Shown: positions 50,417-63,539 of the stretch, in pieces
Layout: each line of letters starts with the position of its first letter
How positions within the stretch are numbered: the first letter of the stretch is position 1
Assembly: GCA_013398615.1 (NCBI GenBank)
Contig: VZSR01003806.1
Location: 126,754-190,753, forward strand
From: Brachypodius melanocephalos
Lineage: Eukaryota > Chordata > Aves > Passeriformes > Pycnonotidae
Length of the DNA stretch: 64,000 nt
Direction of reading: 5' to 3'
Notes under the pieces: model-generated
Databases searched by the model: none
Seen by the model: only the letters and a program-made list of their open reading frames with translations
What the model was told of the DNA's origin: nothing
Position numbers and translations under genes: made by a program

Positions 50417-52865
50417 CTTTGGAACTTTTAATATAAAACACCAGGTTTTCAGATATTCCTAAAAGACAGGCAATCCCTTAGATTCAACAATTTAACTATT
50501 TCTGTCTGAATAAATGGGAGCTTTAACATTTGGACCACAGCACTTGTACTCAAGAAACTGAATTTTTTTTTTCAGATATGAAGACATTGCAGTAACTGAA
50601 TGCCAACTTGAATTTGCTTATTAATATATTGACTGGATCCTATGATTCAGGAGATATGACTGTTCACAGGATCAGTGTAAAAGAAATAGGTCATATTTTC
50701 TCAGCCTTTCCTGTTACAAACAGCTGAAAACAATATATGATCAAATTGATGATTGCAGCTGGGATATAGTTAATTTACTTGTAGTTTATCAGCAGATCAA
50801 AAGACTAGCAAGTAAAAGTCTGTGTCAGGAGCCAACATTTAAACCCAAGACCAGAGCTTCATCCTGAACCATCCCAGCAGACTAGGAGGAGAATGCACTG
50901 CTGATAGAAATGCAGTATCTTTGGATATCCTTAATTGAGATTAATTTCCCCTTGTCTTGATACCCTGAAAACTTATAATTATTGCTGTACTGAATGTCAT
51001 TCACCAAATACAAAAAGATACTTTGACATGCTGCCATCCAAAGCCATCTGCACACAATGGAGAAGGACAAATACATTGAACAGTGTTGGATTTTGAAGTA
51101 CGCAAGAGATGATTCTGACTCTGAATCCTGCATTCCTTTCTTAAGTAATACATCTGTTTTTACTTATTGTGAAAAGTACTTGTTTCTGTCTATCAACGAT
51201 TATTTGCTAAGCAAAAGAAAACTGGCAGGACTCAAAAGAAAACACTTTCTTACTTTCAGATTAGTATGTTACCAGATAAAGTTTCCACACTGCTCTGGAT
51301 GATATAATGATGCAGTTTATTGTTGTATTTCCGGTAGGTAAATTTCAGTGAAAGGATTTGAAATGATGCTATTGCAGGTGTTTAAAAACTATGTTGTAGA
51401 AACAATTCCTGCATCATTCTGCAAATACCAAATTGGTGATACAGGTATGAAATTGTACAAAATCAACAAAGATAAGATTTTCTTGTACAGATCTACAAGA
51501 CAAAATTGAAATAGAGAATTCACCACGGAAGTTATCAGTAAAAAATGGGATAAATAGAGGCTTGTTTTACAGAACCAGTCTCTTACTAGCATTCAAGATA
51601 TATTTTCCTGTGCTTTGTTTGTTATTAACGTGACCATAAACTTGTCATCTGGTCCACACAGCAAAATGGGAGATTCTCTCCATCAATTGCCGACAGCAAG
51701 CGCTTAATTTCCTTTCTTTCTTTTTGTTTTTTTTTCTTCAAGTGTACATATAGGAAATGAGTTTGAAAATTCTAGAATTGCCAGTTTCCTGTTCTTTTTA
51801 TTTGCATGCCCACTTAATATATAAAATTTAACAGCATAACCTTTAGAATATCTTTGATGCTTTGTCAGAGAGACCGAAGTTGAGGATGGTGTTTCTTTTT
51901 GCAGATAATCATTGTTACTGCTTTTTTCTTGTTAATGATGAAAAAGTTCAACAATTTGCATCTCACCTCAAATTTACCAAGTAAAAACATATAATTTGCT
52001 TGATTCCTAAGCTATCATGTATGTATTACTTGGAATAGAAGTTGCCCTAGAGCCCACAGAAATGGGTTAGACCCATTTCTAACCTTCAAAATATGACAAC
52101 TAATACCTCTAGTGACTGTTTAATACTGTCCTTTACATACTACAGTACTTGCTTTTGAAAATGTACCATGTTCTTTGATTTATAATACTAAGCAGCTTAG
52201 TTAACCATTATTTCTTTAGTAACTTTTAACATACTTCAATGTAAGAACCTCCTGCTGCATCTGTCATTTCATGGGCTTCTACACAGCTTTGGCTGAAAGC
52301 CAGGGTGGGGGCAAAGTATGATGGTCTTCCCCCATTGTTACTATTGTTATAGGGCTAGATAGGCAAAATGTTGCCAACTGACTTAGAAGACACGGTCTTA
52401 CATCTTACATTAGTGTCTACAACAGAGAGGGGCTGCTCTTGGATCTTTGGAACTTCACAAACCCAGAGTTTCATCAGGTGCCTCAGTCTATATTTATTGG
52501 CCTCCTAGAGTAAGTTCAACCAGCCCCTTCAGCCTGAAGGAGACAAACAGAGGAATAGAAACCTTAACAGAAATCCACCTTGAAGAGGCAGATTTGTCAG
52601 CATTGCTGAAGAACTTACAGAACCTGGCATGCTGCATGGCTCTCATCCTGACATAGTACTTTTGCACTGAAGTTCATAGGCCTGAAAATCCAGAGACAGT
52701 ATGTAGAAGGTACAGCTGTAGACTAGACTGCTAATATTATATGAATATATAGATAAACATTATGCTTCCTGCTTGTTAAAAAAACAGCTTGAGTACAAGA
52801 GTCAAATCAGGATTGATGGCTTTTCCATAAGACTTTGGTGTCTTCCTATCCACACATCCTGACAG

Positions 52866-53066
52866 AACCACAGAATCACAGACTGGTTTGGTTTGGAAGG
52901 GATCTTCAGAGATCATCTAGTTCCAACCCCTCTGCTGTGGGCAGGGCCACCACCCAGATCAAGTTGCTCAAAGCCCTATCCAGCCAAACCTTGAACACTT
53001 CCAGGCATGGGGCATCCACAACTTCTCAAGGCAGCCTGTTCCAGTGTGTCACCACTCTTACTGTAA
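52866..53066 (-). mobile_element. Short CR1 3' end, antisense
   Basis: The plus strand begins with ACCACAGAATCACAGACTGG, the antisense of the CR1 terminal repeats. It continues with TTCAGAGATCATCTAGTTCC and AACCTTGAACACTTCCAGGC, the CR1 3'UTR and last ORF2 codons. The element is 5'-truncated at about 53066 in an ACTGTAAAA phrase that runs into A-rich sequence. It is about 200 bp and inactive. Confidence 0.9.
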
Positions 53067-53150
53067 AAAAAAACCCCAAAACACAAACCAAAACAGAAAA
53101 AACACAATAAAAACAACTAACTAAAAAAAAAAAAAGCCAAACAAAACCCC
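53066..53150. repeat. A-rich tract flanking the truncated CR1
   Basis: Runs of A with CCCC and CAAAAC phrases continue for about 85 bases from the CR1 breakpoint. This is simple sequence. Confidence 0.75.
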
Positions 53151-54000
53151 CAAACTTCCTGAAACTGGAGATGAACGTTGTACTTCAGAGAAAAATGGTT
53201 CTTGCATCTAGTTAACATGTTGGGATACTAATGGAAGGCTTAAGGATACTTGTGCAGACTGCATAAGGGAAAATGGGAGAAGATGGCTCTTGAAAAACAA
53301 AAAATTAATGTACCTGAAACAAGGATGTCATGCACAGAAAATATTTTGGTACTCCAAATGAACCCTAGGAACTATCTCACTGGTAATCACAGTGAAAACA
53401 ATGTGTCAGTGGACCCTAAGTATCAATAGGTCCTTCAAGAAAAGGTGAGTTTCTATGGCATTGAATAAGAAGTTTCAGAATTATACACTGACAATTTTAT
53501 CTGCCATTTTATTATTTGAATTTCTCTAAACTAGAGGTGGGAAAATAATAGGAACTTCAGATAATTTAAAAAGGCAAAGCATTTAGGGAGAATAAAGTAT
53601 AGCACAGTAATTTAATACTTGGAAATGCTTTAAAGATATGGCACATTACACAGCATTAAACCAAATAACCTAATGCACATAGTAAGTTAAAAAGTGCTTT
53701 GCAACTGAAAATACTGAGATCATTTAATTTCCTTGACCAGACATATTTCTAGGAAATGGGGCAGAGGAAAAGAGAATTTATTTATTTATTCTCTAGTGAG
53801 AATAAGAGAAATACTTTCAGTGAACCTGATGTCTATTCCAAGTAAACCAGGCTCAGAGGAGATATTAAAGAATTCTTCAGGTTACACAATCCAGATCTAT
53901 GTTTTGTATTTAAAAACCCCCACACCTAGATAGGTCTGCAAACACTCACCGTGTCAGTTCTTAAGCTGCCTAGAAAAAGACATTACTACTCCTTAAAAGC

Positions 54001-54019
54001 TTTTTTTTTTTTTTTTTTT
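54001..54019. repeat. Poly(T) tract, 19 T
   Basis: This is a pure T run in intron sequence with no recognisable retrocopy attached. Confidence 0.9.
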
Positions 54020-56849
54020 AAATCTTACTGTATTCCAAGTAATTACTGAAAATCCTGTTAGTTTTTATCTGTTTGTGGAACAGGTTAACCCTAAAATTAA
54101 GATGTTAAAATTTACAAAGCTCAGCAAACATATCCTGCAATTTGTATGTTTAAATTATATCTATATATTCTCTTTCCAACTTCCAGCACATTATAGCTTT
54201 GACTGAAGAGAAAGCAGGAAGCTACAGGAACTTTTCTGCTGTCTTTATACTGCCCTTATGAAGCTTTATCAGTTTAGCTAACAATCTTCCAGGAGTCTAT
54301 TAAGGTCATAAAAAGGTCTTACTGCTAAAAAGAGAAGGCTGATAAAATATGCAACCCTCCCTCTGTTAACTTCTCTCTCTGTTAATAAAAGTATGGATGG
54401 GAATCTAGTATTCTTCACAGAATTCACTATTCACAGAAACTGTAAAGAAACATTTTCCTCTCTAGATGAGCAAATACTTCAGAATTCTTAGATGACAGCA
54501 ACTTTTTTTCCAGTTCAGCTGTCTCTGGAGATTTCTTGTTAAAACCAAGCAGCATGTAAGTGTCATAGCTTTGCTCCAACTCCCTTTAATAATGCAGGGA
54601 AAAAATTATCTGTTTAGTTTTGTACTTGTATTCAGGTCTCAAGCAGCATGATAATTTTAAAATAAAACCCACAACTATTCCCTTTACCCTCTAGGGAACA
54701 ACATAGCAAATTTGTATAACTGATTTTGCTCAGGTATTAAAAACACTGTGTTGTGGTAACACAACTGAGAGCTTATTATTTCCAGTAGGCGGAAAAAACC
54801 CCACTTGCTTGATTCATTACTGCTCTTTCAATATTAGAAACTGAAGTTCTTCTACTAGGCATTCAAGTGTTAGACTGTGTAATACCTTTTAGTAATATAA
54901 CTATCAAGAGATTGAAACTAGCTATGTGCATTTCAAAATGTGTACTAAAGCATTGATGAGGACCAGAGTAGTTCAGTACAAAATCAAAACTATCATATTA
55001 GAGCATTCCAGTGTGGTACAGCATACTCAGTCACAGAACTGCAATAATTTGTGTACTTCAGAAGCAAAGTTTTAGTATCTTTTTTGAATAAAGTGTTTGC
55101 CAAAACCACAGGAAAACACATTGAGCAAACATTTGATCTTTATCACTCCACTTAAAAGAACTTTTTGACAGGGAGAAAACCTAAAAGTTCTCATCTTTGG
55201 AGAAAATAATTGTATCTATTTAAAAACAGTAGGATCTTCTGAAAGTCTCTAATATAAAAAGGACTGAGCAGTGTCGTAAGCCCTGTCCAAACAATGGCTC
55301 TGCAGACCTGTTCATTCTCATGCTGCAGGCACTAAGAGTCATTCACCTCCTGCACTCACGGTATCAGCTTCATCGCTATGCTTGCTTTTTGGTTCAGGCC
55401 TGCACCTGATGTGCGTGATCCTGGAAGGAAAAAGCCTCTTTGTTCCATTCTGTCATGGTGTGGGAATGGGGAGACACCCAGCTAAGTGGAAAGGACATTT
55501 CCTGGGCAATAGCCATAGCCCCCATAGCAGCTCTCCTACACGTGATGTGACATCCATGTGCCACAGGGCTGCTGCTCATCATGTGACCTGATGTACAGAC
55601 TTACACAGAGGTACCTGAGTAAGCTGAGAGGTTTAATTTTGATCCCTGCCATCTAAAAGTCATTTTAGCTTTGTCTTTCTTGACAGAACTTGTAGACATA
55701 CTATGACACTTTATATACTTGCTTTAGGTCTTTTCCCATGAGCTACCTTATGTTCTATGCAACAATTTTCCTAATTTTCCATTTACAAGGTATAACTACC
55801 TACAAGATAGTAGTTCAAACCCACAGTTTCAGAATGGAGTATAAACCAGCACCTTAAGGAGAATATGCCATTCAGTCAAGAAGCAATAGCCTCATTTTTC
55901 TGGGGTATAAGCTGTCTACTGACAATCTCAGTTGTGCAGTCTTAACATTCAAACATGAAAAAGCTGCATATCAAGACTAAAATACATGTAGTAATGGAAA
56001 AATACACTTGCCATACTTTAGTTTGCATTAACAGATACCATGTCCAGTCAGTTTTCTTACTCAAGAAAGTTCTCTGGTGAAGCCCTAATGAAAAAATTTC
56101 CGTATTTTTGCTTTTCTTTTTACAAGTTTTTACAAATAGGGCAATTCAACTATTCAAATGAAACACTGGTTTCCAGTTTCTTAGTACAACTTAATTGATA
56201 AAGTAGGAAAAAGACTGCTTAAATGAGTAAGTAAAAAATACAAAAATCTTTTGTTTTACTCCTTCTAAGGAACTGACTTAAAAAACCCCTAAGCTTCCTT
56301 GCATGAAGTCTGAACTTTGACCATATTAACTATCCCTGTGTTTTCACTTATGTTAAACTGTCATCCTGATGCCAGATTTTCTGTCACATATAATGTTTGC
56401 CTGTAAGTAACAGTAAATTTAAAAACTCCATTGTAACTACTACTGGAACCGTACTGGGAATGTTTTCTGAAAACTACTCTGACATGATGAAACAAAGTTC
56501 AAATAACTAGAAAGTAAGCCCCTAGACTAATAACTTAGCCCTTAAAAAGAGTATAAACTGCAACAAATATAAACAATCTGACCCTGTTGAAATCTTAGCA
56601 CATACAAGCAAGGATTCTGACAACTACAGTTTACCAGCTAGGCAAGAAAGTTTAAATATATAGTTAAAAATACCCTATTTTTTTGCCCTGACATGTAAGT
56701 TTATTTGACTTGAATCTAGAAAAAACTTAGCTATGTCTTGAGTTCAGCTTTTTTGTTATGGTAAACTTTATTATTTTAAAAAGGCTTTGAGGACAGCATA
56801 AAAAATCCTAGCTCTGCTCCAAACAAGAAGAAAAATTCCCACTGACTTC

Positions 56850-56890
56850 TTAGTGAAACTAAAAATACTTAGTTTCACTAATTAAGTATT
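56850..56890. repeat. Perfect 13-bp hairpin with an overlapping second hairpin
   Basis: TTAGTGAAACTAA (56850-56862) is followed by a 6-base loop and its exact reverse complement TTAGTTTCACTAA (56869-56881). AATACTTA (56864-56871) can instead pair with TAAGTATT (56883-56890). The two structures exclude each other. No U-run or gene end accompanies it. Confidence 0.65.
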
Positions 56891-57470
56891 AATAAAACAA
56901 TATTCAAAAAGTATTTGAAGTTGATAATGGAGTAGACCAGTAAATCAGACATGTGCTTTAAGGTTTAATTCATGTGGACTACCTCTAAGTAAGTAAGGAT
57001 GCTACTGCACCAGAAAAAAAGAGTAATAATTTTCACCACAAGGAAATAAACGTTTTCCTTTTCTTAGCCCTCTCTAGCCCATGTGGGAGTAACATCTCCC
57101 AAGAGTCTCATCCTGTCAAGTCCTTTGCACTCACCATTTCTCTCAGTGAATTTTCTTCCAACTGCACAATGTTTTTTGAACTTCAAGGAAACCAGAGAAT
57201 TCATTCCCTCAGCTGGCTTAAAGATCAGCCTTCCAGTCCCCTTTTGCAGCTTACTGTCATTAAGAATTCCTATGCCTATGTACATCCACTTTTAAAATTC
57301 TGCTCACACAGATTAATTTCCTTTATTTCTTTCCTTCTTTTATAGTTATGCAGCTTCCTGGCTGTCCCTTTTCTCTACATTCTTTCTCATTCAGAATTCT
57401 CAGTTCTGGACTCTTTTGTCCTTATTGCTAAATTTGTTTTTAACCTTCTCTGCACACTTTCCTGAGTATT

Positions 57471-58350
57471 CACAGAATCACAGAATGCTTTGAGTTGGAA
57501 GGGACCTATAGTTTCAACTACTCTGCTGTAGGCAGGGACACCTTCCACTAGACCAGGTTTCTCAGAGCTCCATGCAGCCTGGAGTTGAACACTTCCAGGT
57601 ATGGGGTGTCTACAACTTCTCTGGGCAACCTGTGCCAGAGCCTCACCACCCTCATTGTAAAGAATTTCTTCCTAATATCTAACCTAAACCTACCCTCCTT
57701 CAGTTTACAGCCATTCCCTCTTGTCCTGTCACTACATGCCTGTGTGAAAAAGTCCCCCTTCAGCCTTCTCATAATTCCCTTTAGGTACTGGGAAGCTGCT
57801 CTATGGTCTCCTCTTCTCTGCACTGAAAACCTTCTCTTCTCTAGACTGAAAAATCTTAACTCTCTCAACCTGTCTTCATAGAAGAGGTGCTTCAACCATC
57901 ACTTATCTTTGTGGCCTTCCTCTGGACCCATTCCAATCCCTTCTAATGCTGCAGGGCCCAGAGCTGGACGCAGCAGTAGTCCAGCTGGGGTCTCANNNNN
58001 NNNNNNNNNNNNNNNNNNNNNNNNNNNNNNNNNNNNNNNNNNNNNNNNNNNNNNNNNNNNNNNNNNNNNNNNNNNNNNNNNNNNNNNNNNNNNNNCCTGC
58101 TGCCCATGCTGCTCTGGATGCAGCCCAGGACACTATTTGCTTTCTAGGCTATGAGGACACATTGCTGGGGAATGTCCAGCCTCTCATCCACCAGGCACCC
58201 CCAAGTCCTACTTGGCATGGCTGCTCTCAATACCTTCACCTCCCAGCCTGTGCTTATGCTTGGGATTTCCTGTACCCAGGTTCAGGACCTTGCACTTGGC
58301 CTTATTGAAATTTATGATGTTCACACAGGTCCACCTCTCAAATTGACGAC
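57471..58350 (-). mobile_element. CR1 LINE, antisense, interrupted by an assembly gap
   Basis: The plus strand starts with the antisense CR1 terminal repeat (CACAGAATCACAGAATG) and 3'UTR. On the minus strand, 57548-57895 encodes the end of CR1 ORF2, including ACSDRTRGNGCKLKEGRFRL, DIRKKFFTMRVVRLWHRLP and a final LRNLV. Right of the gap, GGACCTTGCACTTGGCCTTA and ACACAGGTCCACCTCTCAAA belong to an upstream part of ORF2. The element is 5'-truncated near 58350, beside a poly(T). The ORF2 tail is unusually intact (115 codons without a stop), so this copy is younger than the one at 21 kb. Confidence 0.92.
57996..58095. other. Assembly gap of 100 N
   Basis: There are exactly 100 N inside the CR1 copy. 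A round length of 100 is normally a placeholder, so the true missing length is unknown. ORFs spanning it are meaningless. Confidence 0.99.
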
Positions 58351-58351
58351 A

Positions 58352-58370
58352 TTTTTTTTTTTTTTTTTTT
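58352..58370. repeat. Poly(T) tract at the CR1 5' breakpoint
   Basis: Nineteen T lie directly beside the truncated end of the antisense CR1 element. Confidence 0.9.
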
Positions 58371-60708
58371 CTGGCTAGGTGCATATAGTATTGATGTCAT
58401 TGTACTTTCTCCACTGCTAATGTGCTTACTCGTCTTGACAGCACAGTTTTACATGCAAGAGAGTCTCTGGAAAGCATATTTAAAAATCCTCCTCTTCAGT
58501 GCCCTTCTTGTCAGATCTTGACAGAGAACAGTGTCCGCTTGTAAAATACCCATCCTATAATGTATAGCTTTGGTTCTCAGACATTTTTTCTGAGAGTTTC
58601 TCCTCTTCTCTTATGGTTAATGCCAATAGCATCATTTGTTTTGAGAGGATCTGGCTTCTGGTCTTTGTAGAAGGGCACCAACTGGCAGCTGCCTGGTGGC
58701 AAGCTTTCAGGAGCACTGACTGGAGCTCAGTTGAAGAGGTGACTTTCCATCACCACCTGAATGCTCAGGGAGTACCAGAGACAAAGAGGAAATTTTGGAG
58801 GCAATGGATGGAAAGACCTGTCTTCCTGTTTATGTTCCAAAACCCTAAACTGTCTGCTTTTAGATGGATAATTCCAGCTATTGAGAAAAAAAAAAAAAAG
58901 AGTAGTTTTAATCAGGATTACATAATTTTTTTTTCTGCATCACACATTACATTTTGTTTCTGCAATAGGCTGCCTATATGTTCTGATCTTGCTTCCAAAT
59001 ATTTGAGTTTGTCCACTTTTAACACAGTAGCTTCCTGTTTTATCTTTTAAGCATAGAATTCCTTGGAAGCTTTTGCACTAAAGACTCTTAACTGAGCTAA
59101 TGGAAGAGTACAGAGAAATAAATAGGTAGCATTTAACAAGAACATATAAGGATGCTAATTTTTTAAACCAAGCAGAGGTGACTGCCTGAGCTTCTCTTTT
59201 TTAAGGCATCCTTTAGTGCTTTCTGTAGTCATGTTTAAGGCTAGTTTGGTTTTTGGGTCCTGCTTCCCTCACTCAGTGTTTTGGAAACCTTTGGGAAGTT
59301 CTCTGACAGGTTTGGTCCAGCAAGTAAGGAATTTTCAAGTGGTGATGTAAATGTAGCAGTTCTCCAAACACCCCACATTCCCAGTCCATCTAGCATTTTA
59401 TCAATGGAAATGGTAGTGAGAAAGATGCAGCACATCTTAAAAAGAGCGCTACAGTACTTGAGCAAAAATTTCTTTTCCTCTCTCCAAAATCAATGAATGG
59501 GTTCTTAGTGAAGAAATTCAGTCCCCCAATACTGAAATCACCTGATGTGTGCTTCCCCAAAATTCAGAATTTGTCAGGCCTTTGGCAAAAATGATTGGTT
59601 GTCACTTGATAGCTCCATTGAGGCTTCTTCTACAAGAAAAAGATGTCATAAAAACTCAATAAACCATAATTAGATGGCATTATGTTGAAAAGATTAAAAA
59701 CTACTAAAAATGCTTTCAGTTTCCTTAGCTTGTGAACTTTAAAAAGAATTTAATTTTTGTCATGCTGAAAGATGCTCTGTGAACAAAGCTTTGAAACTGC
59801 AGACGTCCAGTTTTATAGCTTACAAAAGGGACTAATTGTGTACCATAGCTTCCTAACTAGTTTGATCCTTGAACTCCAAATCATTCTTCCTTCTGGTTGG
59901 AAATGGAATGTAAGATGACTGCTTCCCTAGAAAGCAATGCTGAGAACGAACTGCAAATGTCTAGCTCTTTTTCATTTCCCCAGTAACATGTTTTGAGAAG
60001 TAGAATTTGCTTCATATTCGTCAAAAACTTGAACTCTGATTTGCTTCACCACATCATGAGCTATTCTCTAAAATAGACTGTCCCGTTGAAAGAGAAGTTC
60101 ATAAAAAAACCTTGATATTTTAAGTTGAGATAAAAAAGATAAATGGCTTTAACTGTGACTGATACATTTGCTAAATATTTTGTAAAGTTTATGAGGCTAC
60201 ATTGACAATGTTTTTCATTATAAATATCTCCAGCATATCTGATAGTAAGTTAATTTCAGCTGCCTATTACTCAGTGGAATGGAGAAAATACACAAATGAG
60301 AAAGAATTATAGAGATCTGGGATAGCAAGCGTTTATTCAGATGTTGTCTTTGTAGGGCAGAATCTTGTCCTTACACTGGTCTGGTAAAGTCCTGATTCCC
60401 TGATGGCAGCATGCAAGTCCAAAATCTGGTTGAAAGCATGTAGGCTTGTCTCCAAAAAGTTTGAATATTCAATTTGTGAAATTATAGCCCAATGCCATAA
60501 CCTAGGTATTTTAAATTTAAATATTGATTAGCAGTATTTCCTACACTGTTTATAAGTATGGAGTCCTAATTTTGAGTATTGGTGGCTTGTTGCATATAAT
60601 GAAAAATATTTATATGCATTTCAGTGAATGGCAGAAGCATCACTGGCTTCTTGTCTTCCTGGCTTCAGTGCTACTGAACTTTGGCAAAATGCCATTCATG
60701 ACTCACAC

Positions 60709-60737
60709 TATTTATTTATTTATTCTTTATTTTTAGA
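60709..60737. repeat. Short (TTTA)n microsatellite
   Basis: CTATTTATTTATTTATTC is a short run of four TTTA-type units followed by more T-rich sequence. Confidence 0.7.
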
Positions 60738-61986
60738 CTAATGGGAACTTTATGAATTCCTTCACTGATTTTTAAGAGAAATACCACTTAGCTATGATCC
60801 AGAAAAATGGTGATTCAGAATCTTAAATTATTGCCTTAATGAATAGCCTTAACTCTTAACAAGTATGGGTAATCACTGAATAATTGATTTTAATTTTGAA
60901 GATACTCTTGTTAAATTTTGGGGTTTTTACTTACCTGTAAAGAAGTTCACACTGTTAAACGGTTTGCCAAGTTGACTATTGAGTTTCCATTAACAGCGTT
61001 TTTTTGAAAATAGTGTTTTTCATTTGCAATTTAATGTACAACTCCCCAGAAATGCACCACAGAAAGTATGTGCATCATATATAGTACAAAGAACCCATGT
61101 TGTCCTCCAAATGACAAAACACATGTGTAGGTAGGAAAGCAGTAGTGCAGTATTACATGTACAAAATAAGCTCAGTGTCTGGAATGGTGGGAGCTCAACT
61201 CTATGACAGCCTTTGGGAGTGTTTCAGCTGTCAAAGTCTCTTCCCTTTCCCTGTATGCTCCTTTGCCTTTTCTACATCATCACTTGGATTGTAACATCCA
61301 TAGTTAGTTCAAAACATACAGTAGAAGGTACAATCATGCTGTAATAACTTTTAGAATTAGGTACAAAATACTTCCATTCAAGAACACAGATTGAAAGTCA
61401 TTCTTTATAAATATTTGCATAGAAAATGAAGACATTTCATACATTTTTTCATGTTATATTAAGGAAAATTTAGTTTTTATTTAAGTAGCATTTTGCCAGT
61501 AAAGAAGGGGGGGGAATATTTTTCTTTTGCTAGCAAGTGTAAATTATAAAAGTGTAACAGTTTCCTCTAAATGTAATGTAATCAAACCGGAGAATAAGCT
61601 GGTAAGATTTCATTTAGTGCACAAGTCTCCCTACCAGAACCATCTGCATGTCATTTGCTGTAAAGTCTGTGTTTACTATTTTAAGAGTTAGGATTTAAAT
61701 CTTTCGTATTTTATTATACAATTTTAGCTTGAATATTTTCCAGTAAATCACAACTCACTTCCAGACAGTATTCATTTATGATGTTACTTTCACCTTTTGT
61801 TTGCTGACAGGAAAATGAGATAAGAGAAAAATCTTAGCTGGAGGTCTGGACAGGCAGACATGTTTGATGGGGCATGTAAGAATCTAATAGCACAGAGACA
61901 TCTCAAGCATTCCCATATACATTCCCAAAAGATTTTTTCCCCTCTCTTGAGAAACAACCCATAGACCATTGGGACTTCCTAAGTCA

Positions 61987-62026
61987 AGAAAGAAAGACAG
62001 AAAGACAGAAAGAAAGACAGAAAGAC

Positions 62027-62065
<39 letters not shown>

Positions 62066-62073
62066 GAAAAGAG
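61987..62073. repeat. (GAAA)n/(GACA)n purine-rich microsatellite
   Basis: GAAAGACAGAAAGACA units are interspersed at the left and pure GAAA units follow at the right. The plus strand is almost all purine except for the C of GACA. ORFs rich in K/E/R (plus) or F/L/S (minus) across it are artefacts. Confidence 0.95.
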
Positions 62074-63539
62074 GCAATTTTAAATGTCTCTTTTTCAGAC
62101 ATGATTGAGTTTTATTTCTGCAGTGCACTGATTTTTTCCAAAAGTTACAAGCTCCTAAAATTGATAACTTACTTCCAGAAAACATGGAGAAATAAGTTTT
62201 TTATTAAAAGCCGATTTAAAATAGCTTAAGGTCTGATTGATATGGATTGATGCAATGCCATTAAAAATGTGTTCCCTTAGGTCTGTGAAGATAAATGACT
62301 CTTGGAAAGGGTAGTGATTCTTCTATTTCCATTCTGACTTTAAGCAGTAGCAACATGGACAGACTGAAAATAAGTATGAAAAGCTACTTCAAAGAGAACA
62401 AAACTGTCTGCAAAATTGAAATTTTGACAGTATTTTGTCTTCATAACACCAATGCATTAATGTGATGTGATAATACAAATACAAGCACACATGGAGTGCC
62501 TGTCAATATGGTTATATACATGCACATAAGGAGCATGTGTAGCATATATATGTTGGTAAAATACTACATATTGCCTACATGAACTGCTGTGATGAAATTG
62601 AGGCAGCATTTTCTTCTTTTTTAAAGAGTACATTACATTTCACTGTTATCCCTATCCAGTAGGATCCAAGGTGGCTCATACCAAGAAAATTCTAATTTAC
62701 AATTATACTACAAATGAACAATTTAATATTTAGTACTTTAACTGAAAATTACATCTGTTAAAATAGTCTTTTAAAAACCCTGTATTTTTTGCTTTATATT
62801 AAAAAATGTATCTGTGAATGAGAAATTTAAGGATCTTGTGGCATATAAGGATAACTTTTTACAATCAGAAAACTGCACATTGGCACAGCATTTTAAAATA
62901 AAATCAAATTATGGGCTAAATTCTACTTCAGATGACTCATGAAGAAATCAGATGTGGCCACAATCCAAAGAACACTGCCACTCTGATATAAGGGCAGGGC
63001 AACTAAGACCAAGCATTACTAGGTTAAAGATACCTCAAGATATCTGGAGTATGAGAAGCAGGAAGGTCTCATCTATACTCTGAAAAAGTATTCTCAAAGG
63101 AACTAATTAGATTCAGCAGTTTTCTTCTTTTGCTCTGTTACTAAAACTAAGCAAATCTGATTACGGATGCTTAAGTACATTGTCCATCTTGCTCACTTTT
63201 GTGCATATAATGAACATCTTGGTGAATAAAGCACCAGGATGATGACCACAGGTATTGGAAGTGCTGATTAAACTCAAGTGGTTTAAATTTGCAAAGAGAA
63301 GTTTTGAATAAAGCACATGACATTTTTATTAGGGATGTGAAAACCATAACTCAAAGCTTTTGACACCTTAATATATGTGTCACATGCCACTCCTTCATGG
63401 AAGGGAGTACCCAAAATTCCTCAATGCCTTTGGTCAAAGAAGAGTGGCAAAAGCCAAAAAGGTCCAAAAGAAAAATGCTCAGAAAATTTTATTTACAGAC
63501 AACACACTTGGCATGGAAATATGTTTGCCCTATAAAGAG

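Noticed and set aside
57909..58308. ORFs running through the N gap
   Set aside because: They include unknown bases and are on the strand opposite to CR1 ORF2.
58613..59050. 145-codon plus-strand ORF, the longest in the window
   Set aside because: It lies in ANGPT2 intron 1, contains a lysine run from an A tract, and shows no domain, promoter or family resemblance.
61884..62229. ORFs with KER or FLS repeats
   Set aside because: They are translations of the GAAA/GACA microsatellite.
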